This document shows, piece after piece, positions 1 through 8,467 of a stretch of DNA of 64,000 nucleotides (position 1 is the stretch's first letter; each line of letters begins with the position of its first letter). The notes beneath the pieces are model-generated. The model did not search any database, had not been told where the DNA came from, and worked only from the letters and a program-made list of their open reading frames with translations. The stretch is from an uncultured Rivibacter sp. (GTDB lineage Bacteria > Pseudomonadota > Gammaproteobacteria > Burkholderiales > Burkholderiaceae). The stretch is from NCBI GenBank assembly GCA_946480925.1, contig CAMLLU010000017.1:24767-88766 (forward strand), written 5' to 3'. Position numbers and translations under genes: made by a program.

Positions 1-175
1 TAAAGCCGTACTGGAAGCCAGAGCACCCGCCGCCCTGCACGAACACCCGCAGCTTCAGGTCCGGGTTGCCTTCCTCGTCCACCAGCTCCTTCACTTTGTT
101 CGCGGCGCTGTCGGTAAAGACCAGCGGCGGTGGGGGGACGTCATTGGCAACGGGATGTTCTGCGACTGCGTTCAT
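1..175 (-). CDS. erpA: Iron-sulfur cluster insertion protein ErpA (3' end outside window)
   Basis: This A-type carrier receives an Fe-S cluster and hands it to apo-proteins in the cytoplasm. Only the first 58 residues lie in the window, because the gene runs off the left edge. The translation opens [13 protein letters not shown], continues with the family start [20 protein letters not shown], and reaches the conserved [15 protein letters not shown] stretch, whose Cys is the first of the three cluster ligands of the HesB/IscA family. The other two (a C-terminal CGCG-type motif) would lie beyond the edge. The ATG at 175 is the only start that fits the family. The next gene upstream on this strand, a bactofilin, ends 33 bases away, an order common in Burkholderiales. 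The GGxCxG motif with acidic N-terminus fits ErpA better than IscA. Confidence 0.9.
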   Translation of the reverse strand, partial: MNAVAEHPVANDVPPPPLVFTDSAANKVKELVDEEGNPDLKLRVFVQGGGCSGFQYGF

Positions 176-208
176 GGGGGACTGCTCCTGGGCGTCTCGT
201 CAAAATGA

Positions 209-610
209 TCAAGCGTTATTGGACGCCAATTTGATAACTGCGGGTTGCTCTTCGACCTTCAAGGGGTGCATCGGGTGCAGTCCGCCCTCAATGGTGGCGC
301 CCTGGTGCATTTCGAGCGCCTCGTACCTCACATCGCCCTGGATGCGAGCCTTGGGCTGCAGCTCCAGCAGCTCAGAGGCTTCTACCGGCCCCTGCACCAT
401 GCCGTTGATGATGACATGCCCCGCCTTGACCTTGCCGCACACCCTGGCTTTTTCGCTGATGACGAGGATGCTGCGATCACCGGTGGCAGTGACGTCTCCC
501 ACCACCTCGCCGTCGATACGCAAGCCTGCGGAGAACAGCAGCTCACCCTTGATGACGGTGCCTTCACCAACCAGAGTGTGGATCGGCGGTTGCTTCTTGA
601 TACCGAACAT
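209..610 (-). CDS. Bactofilin (polymer-forming cytoskeletal protein)
   Basis: Bactofilins self-assemble into nucleotide-free filaments from a right-handed beta-helix and scaffold cell-wall enzymes at the membrane. The 133-residue product starts MFGIKKQPPIHTLVGEG and shows the family hallmark of short beta-strand repeats with regularly spaced hydrophobics and glycines (GEGTVIKGELLFSAGLRIDG, later ARVCGKVKAGHVIINGMV, then ARIQGDVRYEALEMHQGA). Length is typical. The reading frame extends upstream to 679, but the ATG at 610 is preceded by a GGAG ribosome site and matches the usual MF-x-K start. It sits between erpA and a membrane-anchored coiled-coil gene on the same strand, so the three are probably co-transcribed. 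Confidence 0.88.
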   Translation of the reverse strand: MFGIKKQPPIHTLVGEGTVIKGELLFSAGLRIDGEVVGDVTATGDRSILVISEKARVCGKVKAGHVIINGMVQGPVEASELLELQPKARIQGDVRYEALEMHQGATIEGGLHPMHPLKVEEQPAVIKLASNNA

Positions 611-688
611 GATGAATCTCCAACGATTGGTGACGCGCTTGCTCTGACGGCAATCTGCACCACACGCAATAAATGTCAACGTGCTGCA

Positions 689-1399
689 CTACAACCGCAG
701 CAGCTGGGTCGCGCGGACACCGCCGCCGCTGTCGAGCACCTTCACCTGCACTTGCCTGAGGGTGGCATCCGCAGGGTAGTCGACCACCCCTTCGACCCGT
801 TGGTACTGCCGGAACTTCAGCGGCCGCGCACCTCCAGGCGCCGTATAGCTCCAGGGTTTGCCATCCAACTGGCCGCTGAGCACCAGCTCGTATCGGCCGT
901 TGAATTCCGGCACTGCCCTGCCCTGCTGCATCACCAGCAGTTGGTAGCGCATCTGACCGGCCTCCGACAGCTGCGCTTGCAATCCGCGTACCGTCACCTC
1001 GCCAGACGCACCCGCCGGTAACAAACGTTCGAAGAAGCCGAGGTCAGCGCGCAGTGCCATGTTGTCCGCTTCGAGGGCGCGCACCTGGGCGGCCAGCTTC
1101 TCCTGTGCAACGCGTTCCGCCTTCAGCAGGCTGTCGGCGGTGTTGGCGATCGACTGCGCATGGTCGCGCTCATTGCGGAGTTGCTCGATCTCCTGCCTCA
1201 AGTGGCCCACGTCAGCCCTCGAGCCACGATCGAGCCCGGCGATGTCCTTGCCGAACTCAAAAGCCCACAGTGCCAGCGCGGCAGAAAAGCCGAGCATCAA
1301 CGCCAACGCCGCCCAGCGCAGCGGCCAGGGCAGGTGGCTGCGCACGATCATGCGCGGCGCGCTGATCGAAAGGCGCCGTCGTATCAGCTTCCAGCGCAT
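689..1399 (-). CDS. DUF6776-type membrane-anchored coiled-coil protein
   Basis: This 236-residue protein has one membrane helix near residues 28-48 (WAALALMLGFSAALALWAFE), preceded by a basic cytoplasmic tail and followed by a coiled coil at about residues 60-120 rich in Glu, Arg and Leu heptads (for example EIEQLRNERDHAQSI). The remaining ~110 residues look like a compact beta domain in the periplasm. Proteins of this architecture lie between argC and bactofilin/erpA in many Burkholderiales and are annotated DUF6776; no reaction is known. The topology and the bactofilin neighbour suggest an envelope-linked structural role, which is inference. The stop lies 78 bases from the bactofilin start. 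Confidence 0.75.
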   Translation of the reverse strand: MRWKLIRRRLSISAPRMIVRSHLPWPLRWAALALMLGFSAALALWAFEFGKDIAGLDRGSRADVGHLRQEIEQLRNERDHAQSIANTADSLLKAERVAQEKLAAQVRALEADNMALRADLGFFERLLPAGASGEVTVRGLQAQLSEAGQMRYQLLVMQQGRAVPEFNGRYELVLSGQLDGKPWSYTAPGGARPLKFRQYQRVEGVVDYPADATLRQVQVKVLDSGGGVRATQLLRL

Positions 1400-1418
1400 G
1401 CAGCAGCGGCGCCGCGGC

Positions 1419-2456
1419 TCACGGGAGCACGGGCACCTGGGTCAGGCCCAGATGCTCCGGCAGTCCGCACATCAGGTTCATGCACTGCACCGCCTGGCCC
1501 GAGGCGCCTTTGGTGAGGTTGTCCTCCACCACGAGCACCATCACCGTATCGGGCTGCGGCTTGTGCACCGCGATGCGCACGGTGTTGCTGGCCCGCACGC
1601 TTCGCGTTTCCGGCGCCGAACCGGCCGGCATTACGTCAACGAACCGCTCACCCTTGTAGAAATCTTCGAACAGCGCCTGCAGATCGGCAGCTTGGCCGTC
1701 GGCGTTGAGCCGCCCCCACAGCGTGGAATGGATGCCGCGAATGATGGGCAGCAAGTGCGGCATGAAGATGCAGTTCACGTTGGCATCGCCTGCAATCGCG
1801 CGCAACTGCTGGTTGATCTCGGGGCCGTGGCGATGGCCCTTGACGCCGTAAGCCTTGAAGTTGTCGCTTGCCTCGGCCAGCAGCGTATGCACCTCGGCCT
1901 TGCGGCCCGCCCCCGACACGCCGGACGCGCAGTTGGCAATGAGGTGGCTCGCATCCATAAGCCTGTGCTTGAGCAGCGGCGCAAAACCGAGCTGCACCGA
2001 GGTTGGATAGCAGCCGGGGTTGCCAATGATGCGCGCCCTTCCGATCGCGTCGCGGTTCAGTTCGGGCAAGCCGTATACGGCCTCGGCCAGCAGGTCAGGG
2101 CAGCTGTGCGGCATACCGTACCAGCGCTCGAACTCGGCGACGTCCTTCAGGCGGAAGTCGGCCGCGAGGTCGATGACCTTCACGCCTGCAGCGAGGAGCT
2201 CGCGGGCCTGCGCCATGGCCACACCATGCGGCGTGGCAAAGAAGACGACGTTGCAATCGGTCAGCCTAGCGTCATCGGGCGTCACGAAGGCTAGATCGAC
2301 GTGGCCTCGCAGGCTCGGGTACATGTCAGCCACCGACAGCCCAGCCTCCTTGCGAGACGTGATGGCCTGCAATTGCACTTCGGGATGCTGCGACAGCAAC
2401 CGCAGCAACTCGACACCGGTGTAGCCAGTGCCACCGACGATGCCCACCTTGATCAT
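1419..2456 (-). CDS. argC: N-acetyl-gamma-glutamyl-phosphate reductase
   Basis: ArgC catalyses the NADPH-dependent reduction of N-acetylglutamyl-5-phosphate to the semialdehyde, the third step of arginine synthesis, in the cytoplasm. The 345-residue product has the dinucleotide-binding loop VGGTGYTG at residues 7-14 and the catalytic cysteine in NPGCYPT at residue 149; the late [11 protein letters not shown] segment carries the conserved His. Length fits the long (type 1) ArgC. The frame extends upstream to 2522, but the ATG at 2456 begins the typical [14 protein letters not shown] and is the right start. It lies downstream of rpsI on the same strand but beyond a terminator, and a TACAAT -10-like hexamer at 2494-2499 (minus strand) could give it its own promoter. 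Confidence 0.96.
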   Translation of the reverse strand: MIKVGIVGGTGYTGVELLRLLSQHPEVQLQAITSRKEAGLSVADMYPSLRGHVDLAFVTPDDARLTDCNVVFFATPHGVAMAQARELLAAGVKVIDLAADFRLKDVAEFERWYGMPHSCPDLLAEAVYGLPELNRDAIGRARIIGNPGCYPTSVQLGFAPLLKHRLMDASHLIANCASGVSGAGRKAEVHTLLAEASDNFKAYGVKGHRHGPEINQQLRAIAGDANVNCIFMPHLLPIIRGIHSTLWGRLNADGQAADLQALFEDFYKGERFVDVMPAGSAPETRSVRASNTVRIAVHKPQPDTVMVLVVEDNLTKGASGQAVQCMNLMCGLPEHLGLTQVPVLP

Positions 2457-2512
2457 GGCTTGCCCCAAAGACTTGGACGAAGAGGAAAAACTGATTGTAG
2501 GGAGCGCAAATG

Positions 2513-2534
2513 AAAAGGCCACCGCGAGGTGGCC
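2513..2534 (-). terminator. Rho-independent terminator of the rplM-rpsI operon
   Basis: Read on the minus strand, a perfect 7-bp stem GGCCACC / GGTGGCC (2528-2534 with 2517-2523) with a four-base loop is followed directly by TTTTCATTT. It lies 61 bases beyond the rpsI stop and before argC, so it separates the ribosomal operon from argC. Confidence 0.8.
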
Positions 2535-2594
2535 TCTTGCTGCCTGCAGACCGCTGCGTATGCAACGAAATGCAGTCCGGTACGAACGGCTCGA

Positions 2595-2987
2595 TCAGCG
2601 CTTGCTGAACTGCTTGCGACGACGGGCGCCGTGCAGACCGACCTTCTTGCGCTCCACTTCGCGAGCGTCACGCGTCACGAAGCCGGCGCGGCTCAGTTCG
2701 GGCTTGAGCGCTGCGTCGTAGTCGATCAGTGCGCGGGTCACGCCGTGGCGCACCGCACCGGCTTGGCCGGATTCACCGCCGCCGTGCACATTGACCTTGA
2801 TGTCGAAGGCCTCGGCATTGTTCGTCAGCACCAGCGGCTGCTTGACGATCATGATCGAGGTCTGGCGGCCGAAGTACTGCTCTACCGGCTTGCCGTTGAC
2901 CGTGATCTGGCCCGTGCCCTTCTTGATGAACACGCGCGCCACCGAAGACTTGCGGCGGCCGGTGCCATAGTTCCAATTGCCGATCAT
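2595..2987 (-). CDS. rpsI: 30S ribosomal protein S9
   Basis: S9 is a primary-binding component of the small subunit head; its C-terminal tail reaches the P-site tRNA. The 130-residue protein matches the family from end to end: N-terminal [19 protein letters not shown], a middle block with [14 protein letters not shown], and the invariant basic tail ending RRRKQFSKR, whose last Arg contacts tRNA. It follows rplM by only 9 bases, the usual rplM-rpsI pair, and is read from the rplM promoter. The ATG at 2987 is preceded by an AGGAG site inside the gap. Confidence 0.98.
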   Translation of the reverse strand: MIGNWNYGTGRRKSSVARVFIKKGTGQITVNGKPVEQYFGRQTSIMIVKQPLVLTNNAEAFDIKVNVHGGGESGQAGAVRHGVTRALIDYDAALKPELSRAGFVTRDAREVERKKVGLHGARRRKQFSKR

Positions 2988-2996
2988 CGCGACTCC

Positions 2997-3425
2997 TTAG
3001 ATTTCCAGCGCCTTGGGCTGCTGGGCGGTGTGGGGGTGCGAAGCGCCGGCATACACCTTCAGCTTCTTGATCATCGCGTAGCCCAGAGGACCCTTCGGGA
3101 GCATGCCCTTGACGGCCTTCTCCAGTGCGCGGCCGGGGTGCCTGGCCTGCATGTCCTTGAACTTGGTGGCGTAGATGCCGCCAGGGAAGCCCGAGTGGCG
3201 GTAGTACACCTTCTGCTCGGCCTTGTTGCCCGTCACGCGGAGCTTGTCGGCATTGACGATGACGATGAAATCGCCGGTATCGATGTGAGGCGTGTAAATG
3301 GCTTTGTGCTTGCCACGCAGACGGAGGGCCACTTCGCTGGCAACCCTGCCGAGAACCTTGTCGGTCGCGTCAATCACAAACCACTCGTGCTTCACATCAG
3401 CGGGTTTTGCGCTGAAGGTTTTCAT
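2997..3425 (-). CDS. rplM: 50S ribosomal protein L13
   Basis: L13 is an early-assembly protein of the large subunit. The 142-residue product, exactly the normal length, starts [19 protein letters not shown] and carries the family signature [16 protein letters not shown] and the [20 protein letters not shown] segment. The open frame continues upstream to 3563, but that part is the leader RNA, not protein; the ATG at 3425 gives the conserved N-terminus. It is the first gene of the rplM-rpsI operon. The transcript leader from about 3552 contains two perfect hairpins. In E. coli L13 represses its own operon through the leader, so similar control is plausible here. Confidence 0.98.
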   Translation of the reverse strand: MKTFSAKPADVKHEWFVIDATDKVLGRVASEVALRLRGKHKAIYTPHIDTGDFIVIVNADKLRVTGNKAEQKVYYRHSGFPGGIYATKFKDMQARHPGRALEKAVKGMLPKGPLGYAMIKKLKVYAGASHPHTAQQPKALEI

Positions 3426-3499
3426 GAAGTGCTCGAATGGAGGTCTGGCTCTAGCCTGCGGTCGGTGCCTCTTTTTTGCGAGGCCTCTTAGGCAAGTAC

Positions 3500-3564
3500 G
3501 CCTCTTCCGTGACCAGAAGAGGCCCTTTCCTCGCGAACCGGGTCGAGGAAAGCCGCGCATCATA
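3500..3564 (-). promoter_or_regulatory. rplM promoter -10 and structured leader with two perfect hairpins
   Basis: On the minus strand a TATGAT -10 hexamer lies at 3564-3559, placing the RNA start near 3552. The leader then forms TTTCCTCG / CGAGGAAA (3544-3551 with 3526-3533; 10-base loop) and GCCTCTTC / GAAGAGGC (3516-3523 with 3500-3507; 8-base loop), both perfect 8-bp stems. The rplM start lies 75 bases further on. No good -35 is visible at 16-18 bases. The position suggests a ribosomal-protein autoregulatory leader; which protein binds is not shown by the sequence. Confidence 0.6.
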
Positions 3565-3609
3565 TCGAAAAATCAACAACTTAGCCAGCTGACAGGGCCG
3601 GGGAGTGCT

Positions 3610-3637
3610 TTGCCATGCGCTGGCCGGCTCCTATACT
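3610..3637 (+). promoter_or_regulatory. Sigma-70 type promoter of the GNAT gene
   Basis: TTGCCA at 3610-3615 and TATACT at 3632-3637 are separated by 16 bases, five of six matches to both consensus hexamers counting the best positions. The predicted RNA start near 3644 leaves a leader of about 18 bases before the ATG at 3662. It points away from the rplM promoter. Confidence 0.6.
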
Positions 3638-3661
3638 AGGTATAAACCCTTACATCAACTC

Positions 3662-4387
3662 ATGGGCCAGCCTACCCACTCCACTCGGCAAGCTGCCGGC
3701 GACCGTCCCCGCGGGGACGGTCGGGATGTTCCGTCGCGCGTCGCGGCGCTCTTCCGGTGGGTGCCGATCCGCTCACTGGCGCCGCGGCACCGCCAGCGCA
3801 TTGCCGACCACTTGCTGGAACTCGAGCCTCACGACCGGTATCTGCGCTTCGGCTATGCGGCCAGCGATGAGCAGATCCACAAATACGTCGAGACGCTGGA
3901 CTTCGACCGCGACGAAGTGTTCGGCATCTTCAACCGCCGCCTCGCGCTCATCGCGATGGCGCACCTGGCCTACGCGCCCGAAGCCCAATTGGCTGATCGC
4001 CCACCGATGGCCGAGTTCGGTGTGTCGGTGTCGAAATCAGGCCGCGGCAGGGGGTATGGCGCGAGGCTTTTCGATCACGCCGTGATGCATGCCCGCAACC
4101 GGGACATCGACACGCTCTTCATCCATGCGTTAAGTGAGAACACGGCGATGCTGAAGATCGCCCGCAAGGCCGGGGCGACCGTGGTGCGTGATGGCACCGA
4201 ATCACAAGCCTTCCTGAAATTGCCCGGGGACACTCTCGCCACGCAGATGAGCGAGGTGATCGAAGAGCACGCGGCGGAAATGAACTACCGCCTCAAGGTC
4301 CATGCGCGCCGCTTCGACGCGCTGCTGGATGCCGTTGCGGAGGTGAAGGCAGCCATCGGCTCCAAAACCCGTGCCGGGCTGGAGTGA
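3662..4387 (+). CDS. GNAT family N-acetyltransferase
   Basis: GNAT enzymes move an acetyl group from acetyl-CoA to an amine. The 241-residue protein has the acetyl-CoA loop (motif A) as VSVSKSGRGRGYGARLFDHA at about residues 121-140, followed by the motif B helix with HALSENTAMLKIARKAG, the usual ending where a distorted copy of the residue set packs on the pantetheine. The N-terminal ~30 residues are polar and probably disordered. After the domain there is a helical tail of about 50 residues (MSEVIEEHAAEMNYRLKVHA). The start at 3662 is chosen because the predicted promoter ends just before it; the frame is open to 3605. The substrate cannot be told from sequence. It is divergent from the ribosomal operon. 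Confidence 0.85.
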   Translation: MGQPTHSTRQAAGDRPRGDGRDVPSRVAALFRWVPIRSLAPRHRQRIADHLLELEPHDRYLRFGYAASDEQIHKYVETLDFDRDEVFGIFNRRLALIAMAHLAYAPEAQLADRPPMAEFGVSVSKSGRGRGYGARLFDHAVMHARNRDIDTLFIHALSENTAMLKIARKAGATVVRDGTESQAFLKLPGDTLATQMSEVIEEHAAEMNYRLKVHARRFDALLDAVAEVKAAIGSKTRAGLE

Positions 4388-4536
4388 GCGCATGCCTCAT
4401 GTACGAGCGGCGGCAGGTGCCACCCACCTCGGGGGTACCTCGTACCTGAGGCGGTCTATACGATCGTTTCGACTCTACTTTGACCTCGGCTGAGGGGTGC
4501 TGCGGGCGCCCTGTTGGCGACCCCTCGCTTACTGGT

Positions 4537-5367
4537 ATGACACAGGGCAACGCGTGGATTCTTGGCGCCTTGTTGGCGCTTGGCCTGCTGCTCGGACTGG
4601 CAGTCTGGTGGCACATGCGCTCGCGCAAACCGGCGCCGCTTCCGGCCGAGTGGTCGTTGACCGCGCGCCCGCTGTTCACGACCGATGAGCGGGCGGTGTA
4701 TCGGCAGCTGCGCGAAGCGCTGCCGCACCACCTCATCCTGGCCAAGCTGCCGCTGGTGCGTTTTTGCCAGCCGCTCGATGCCCAGAAGGTGCGCTACTGG
4801 TACGACCTGCTGGGCTCCATTCACGTGAGCTTCGTGGTCTGCAGCGCCAACGGCCGCGTGCTGGCCGCGGTGGACCTCGAAACCGACCGCCCCGGCTCCC
4901 GCCGCGCCGCGTTGATCAAGCAGAACGTGCTGAACGCCTGCCGCGTACGGCATTTGAAATGCCGCGCCAACCAGCTGCCGACGATGGCCGAGCTTCAGCT
5001 GCTGGTGCCGCATCAGGGCGCAGTGGCACGGCATGCACCTCCGGCCGCCGGCTACACGATCAGCGAAGCGCGCACGACGCTGGCCCACACGGTACGCGCG
5101 CGCCGCGCAGAACGCTCGGCACTCTGGCAGGACTCCTCGTTCGCGCAGGACTCCTTCTTCATGCCCGACAGCCGCATCGACACCAACTTCATGCAAAGCG
5201 ACTTCTCCGGGCTCAACAGCGTGCCGCCGCTGCATGCGGTCGATACGCACCGACGGCCCGCGACGAAGACCACCGTGGCAGCAGCCCAATCGCCGGAGCA
5301 GGCTGACCTGCAGATCGGCGGAGTCGTGATCGATTCGCTGGCCGCAGCCCACGGCAGCAGCCGCTGA
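4537..5367 (+). CDS. DUF2726 domain membrane protein
   Basis: The 276-residue protein has one N-terminal membrane helix (about residues 6-25, ILGALLALGLLLGLAVWW) and a cytoplasmic DUF2726 domain at about residues 45-165. That domain contains the family features FTTDERAVYRQLREALP, a run of beta strands ending VDFVVC-like SFVVCSANGRVLAAVDLETD, and the helix RRAALIKQNVLNACRVRHLKC. DUF2726 is distantly related to restriction-endonuclease-like and topoisomerase-linked domains, but no function is established. The C-terminal 100 residues are low-complexity and probably unstructured. I chose the ATG at 4537 because it places the membrane helix near the terminus; the frame is open back to 4480. The following gene, srkA, starts 43 bases downstream on the same strand. 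Confidence 0.75.
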   Translation: MTQGNAWILGALLALGLLLGLAVWWHMRSRKPAPLPAEWSLTARPLFTTDERAVYRQLREALPHHLILAKLPLVRFCQPLDAQKVRYWYDLLGSIHVSFVVCSANGRVLAAVDLETDRPGSRRAALIKQNVLNACRVRHLKCRANQLPTMAELQLLVPHQGAVARHAPPAAGYTISEARTTLAHTVRARRAERSALWQDSSFAQDSFFMPDSRIDTNFMQSDFSGLNSVPPLHAVDTHRRPATKTTVAAAQSPEQADLQIGGVVIDSLAAAHGSSR

Positions 5368-5410
5368 GCAGGCCCCGTGGTGCGTAGGCGGCACCACGTA
5401 CCATGCGTGG

Positions 5411-6427
5411 ATGCAAGCCGATCCCGCCGCAGGCGCCCTGCCCTTCGCCCACCTCACCCCCGATGCGGTGCTCGACGCGCTCGACAGCGTCGGCCTGCGC
5501 GGTGACGGGCGGTTGCTGCAGCTGAATTCGTATGAAAACCGCGTTGCCCAGGTCCACCTGGATGACGGGCGCATCGTGGTGGCCAAGTTCTACCGGCCCG
5601 GGCGTTGGAGCGATGCGCAGATCCTTGAGGAACACGGCTTTGCGCTCGAGCTCGCCGCGGCCGAGGTGCCGGCGGTGGCTCCGCTGACGCTGGAAGTTGC
5701 TGAAGCCGGCCCGCAGCTGCTGGGCACGCCGCCCACGCTGGCCAAGCAAGGCGAGATGCGTTGGGCCGCAAGCCCGCGCTGCGGCGGGCGGGCGCCGGAG
5801 CTGGACGACGACGAAGTGCTCACCTGGATCGGGCGCTTCATCGGCCGGCTGCACGCGGTGGGCCGGCAGCGCGCGTTCGAGCATCGGTTGCGCTGGCATG
5901 GCGCGACACCGGCGCGCGACGCGTTCGACTGGCTGCTGGCCAACGACGTGGTGCCGCCCGACGTGCTGCCGGCATGGCAACAGGCGGCCGAAACCGCGAT
6001 GCAGGCCGTGGCCGCCCACTTCGATGCAGTGCCGGGGCTGCGCCTGCAGCGGCTGCATGGCGACGTACACATCGGCAACCTGCTGTGGACGCCGGATGCC
6101 GGGCCGCATTTCGTGGACCTCGACGATGCCTGCATGGGCCCCGCAGTGCAGGACCTGTGGATGCTGCTGCCGGGCGAGCGCTCGGTGAGCGGCCGCGCGC
6201 TCGCCTGCCTGCTCGAGGGCTACACCACCTTCTGCGATTTCGACGAGCGCGAGCTGTCGCTGATCGAGCCGCTGCGCACCGTGCGGCTCATCCACTACAG
6301 CGGCTGGCTGGCGCGGCGCTGGAGCGACCCGGCGTTCCCGGCCGCGTTCCCGTGGTTCGGCAGCTCGGCCTATTGGGCCGAGCAGACCACGAGGCTGCGC
6401 CAGCAGCTCGATGCGATGGAAGACTAG
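5411..6427 (+). CDS. srkA: Stress response serine/threonine protein kinase SrkA (YihE/RdoA)
   Basis: SrkA is an aminoglycoside-phosphotransferase-fold protein kinase that in E. coli protects stressed cells from programmed death and is linked to envelope stress. The 338-residue product has the ATP-binding Lys in [11 protein letters not shown] (Lys59), the catalytic loop HGDVHIGN at 216-223 and the metal-binding DLDD at 236-239, as well as the family opening [14 protein letters not shown] and ending [11 protein letters not shown]. Length is normal for the family. Its stop codon overlaps the htpG stop by 4 bases on the opposite strand, so the two genes converge with no room for a shared terminator. 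Confidence 0.93.
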   Translation: MQADPAAGALPFAHLTPDAVLDALDSVGLRGDGRLLQLNSYENRVAQVHLDDGRIVVAKFYRPGRWSDAQILEEHGFALELAAAEVPAVAPLTLEVAEAGPQLLGTPPTLAKQGEMRWAASPRCGGRAPELDDDEVLTWIGRFIGRLHAVGRQRAFEHRLRWHGATPARDAFDWLLANDVVPPDVLPAWQQAAETAMQAVAAHFDAVPGLRLQRLHGDVHIGNLLWTPDAGPHFVDLDDACMGPAVQDLWMLLPGERSVSGRALACLLEGYTTFCDFDERELSLIEPLRTVRLIHYSGWLARRWSDPAFPAAFPWFGSSAYWAEQTTRLRQQLDAMED

Positions 6428-8316
6428 GCGACCAGCAGCGTGTTGACGCGCCGCACGTAGGCTGCCGGGTCCTCCAAGTGGCCACCTTCGGCCAGCAACG
6501 CCTGGTCGAACAGGATGTGCGCGAGGTCGTCGAAACGCTCGCTGCCGTCCAGCCGCTTCACCAGCATGTGCTCGGGGTTCACCTCGAGGATGGGCTTGGC
6601 AGCTGGCGCGTCCTGGCCGGCCTGCTTGAGCAGGCGCGCCAGGTGCGCACTCATGTCGCCTTCTTCCACCACCAGGCAGGCCGGTGAATCGACCAGGCGC
6701 GTGGTCACGCGAACGTCCTTGGCCTTGCCGGCGAGGGCGGTCTTCAGGCGCTCCAGCACGGGCTTGAAGTTCTCGGCCGCGGCATCGGCCTGCTTCTTCT
6801 CTTCTTCGTCCTGCAGCTTGCCCAGGTCCACTGCGCCCTTGGCCACGCTTTGCAGCGGCTTGCCTTCGAACTCGTAGAGGTGGCTGAGCAGCCATTCGTC
6901 CACACGGTCGGTCAGCAGCAGCACCTCGATGCCCTTCTTGCGGAAGATCTCCAGCTGCGGGCTGCTCTTGGCCGCGGCCAGGCTATCGGCGGTGATCACG
7001 TAGATCGCTTCCTGGCCTTCCTTCATGCGCCCCACGTAGTCGGCCAGCCCGATCATGCCGTTCGGACCTTCGTCGGCATGCGTGGACGCAAAACGCAGCA
7101 GCTTGGCCAGACGCTCACGGTTCGCGAAGTCCTCGCCCATGCCTTCCTTCAGCACCGCGCCGAATTCGCGCCAGAACTGGGCGTACTTGTCCTTCTGGCC
7201 GGCATCGTCGCTGTTGGCGATGTCTTCGAGCATCGACAGCACGCGCTTGGTCGAGCCTTCGCGGATGGCCTTCACGTCGCGGCTTTCCTGCAGCAGCTCG
7301 CGGCTCACGTTGAGCGGCAGGTCGGCGCTGTCGATCACGCCCTTGATGAAGCGCAGGTACGTCGGCATCAGCGCCTCGGCGTCGTCCATGATGAACACGC
7401 GCTTGACGTACAGCTTCACGCCGCCGCGCTTGTCGCGGTTCCACAGGTCGTAGGGCGCCTTGGCCGGGATGTAGAGCAGCTGCGTGTATTCGCTGCGGCC
7501 TTCCACGCGGTTGTGCGTGTAGGCCAGCGGCGGCGTGGTGTCGTAGGAGATCTGCTCGTAGAAGGCCTTGTACTCGGCGTCGGTGATGTCGCTCTTGTTG
7601 CGCGTCCACAGCGCCGCGGCCTTGTTGACGGTTTCCCACTCGTCCTTGGCGACCTGCTCGCCCTTGTCCTTGTCCCGCTCCTCCTTGTGCATCAGGATGG
7701 GCAGCGAGATGTGGTCGGAATACTTGCCGACGATGGACTTGATCTTCCAGCCGCTCAGGAACTCGGTGGCGTCTTCGCGCAGGTGCAGCGTGACGTCGGT
7801 ACCACGCTTGTCGCGGGTGATCGTTTCCACCTCGAAGTCGCCGGTGCCTTCGCTCACCCAGCGCACGCCCTCCTCGGGCTTGAGGCCGGCGCGGCGCGAC
7901 TCGACGGTGATGCGGTCGGCCACGATGTAGCCGCTGTAGAAGCCCACGCCGAACTGGCCGATCAGCTGCGCGTCCCTGGCCTGCTCGCCAGACAGCTTGC
8001 CCATGAATTCACGCGTGCCGCTCTTGGCGATGGTGCCCAGGTGCTCGATCGCCTCCTGCGCCGACATGCCGATGCCGTTGTCGCTGATGGTGAGCGTCTT
8101 GGCCGCCTTGTCGCAGGAGATGCGCACTTCGAGATTGGGTGCGTCCTCGTAGAGGGCGTTGTTGTTCAGCGCCTCGAAACGCAGCTTGTCGCAGGCGTCC
8201 GATGCGTTGGAGATCAGCTCGCGCAGGAAGATCTCCTTGTTCGAATACAGCGAGTGGGTCACGAGGTGCAGCAACTGCTTGACCTCGGCCTGGAACGAAA
8301 GCTTCTGTTTTTCCAT
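6424..8316 (-). CDS. htpG: Molecular chaperone HtpG (bacterial Hsp90)
   Basis: HtpG is a cytoplasmic dimeric ATPase that remodels client proteins. The 630-residue product is collinear with the family: N-terminal GHKL ATPase with [21 protein letters not shown] (about residues 79-84) and [11 protein letters not shown]; middle domain with the catalytic Arg region [20 protein letters not shown]; and C-terminal dimerisation domain. The N-terminus [19 protein letters not shown] is typical. A sigma-32 type promoter lies 46-74 bases upstream, matching the expected heat-shock control. It converges with srkA and overlaps it by four bases. Confidence 0.98.
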   Translation of the reverse strand: MEKQKLSFQAEVKQLLHLVTHSLYSNKEIFLRELISNASDACDKLRFEALNNNALYEDAPNLEVRISCDKAAKTLTISDNGIGMSAQEAIEHLGTIAKSGTREFMGKLSGEQARDAQLIGQFGVGFYSGYIVADRITVESRRAGLKPEEGVRWVSEGTGDFEVETITRDKRGTDVTLHLREDATEFLSGWKIKSIVGKYSDHISLPILMHKEERDKDKGEQVAKDEWETVNKAAALWTRNKSDITDAEYKAFYEQISYDTTPPLAYTHNRVEGRSEYTQLLYIPAKAPYDLWNRDKRGGVKLYVKRVFIMDDAEALMPTYLRFIKGVIDSADLPLNVSRELLQESRDVKAIREGSTKRVLSMLEDIANSDDAGQKDKYAQFWREFGAVLKEGMGEDFANRERLAKLLRFASTHADEGPNGMIGLADYVGRMKEGQEAIYVITADSLAAAKSSPQLEIFRKKGIEVLLLTDRVDEWLLSHLYEFEGKPLQSVAKGAVDLGKLQDEEEKKQADAAAENFKPVLERLKTALAGKAKDVRVTTRLVDSPACLVVEEGDMSAHLARLLKQAGQDAPAAKPILEVNPEHMLVKRLDGSERFDDLAHILFDQALLAEGGHLEDPAAYVRRVNTLLVA

Positions 8317-8361
8317 GGTCGTCTCTGGGTTGGAATGGCCTCCAGCGGCCCGGCGCGCGGG

Positions 8362-8390
8362 AGATTGGGGGCGATTCTGACCCTTTCAAG
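8362..8390 (-). promoter_or_regulatory. Sigma-32 (heat shock) promoter of htpG
   Basis: On the minus strand CTTGAAA (8390-8384) is followed after 13 bases by CCCCAATCT (8370-8362). The heat-shock consensus is CTTGAAA, 11-16 bases, CCCCATNT. The expected RNA start is near 8355, about 40 bases before the htpG ATG. The -35 box overlaps the T-rich tail of the terminator of the gene upstream. Confidence 0.8.
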
Positions 8391-8418
8391 AGGAAGGCCG
8401 CCCCGGAAGGGGGCGGCC
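8386..8418 (-). terminator. Rho-independent terminator of the pullulanase gene
   Basis: Minus strand: perfect 9-bp stem GGCCGCCCC / GGGGCGGCC (8410-8418 with 8396-8404), loop of five bases, followed by TTCCTCTTGA. It lies about 50 bases past the pullulanase stop and its tail overlaps the htpG -35 box. Confidence 0.7.
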
Positions 8419-8467
8419 TCGAAGTTGCCAAGCGGCCGGCGCGCCGCGGCTTCGCTCAGTCGGTCGC

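Noticed and set aside
3426..3563. N-terminal extension of L13 by 46 residues
   Set aside because: The extension is Arg-rich, covers the leader hairpins and is absent from the L13 family; the ATG at 3425 gives the normal 142 residues.
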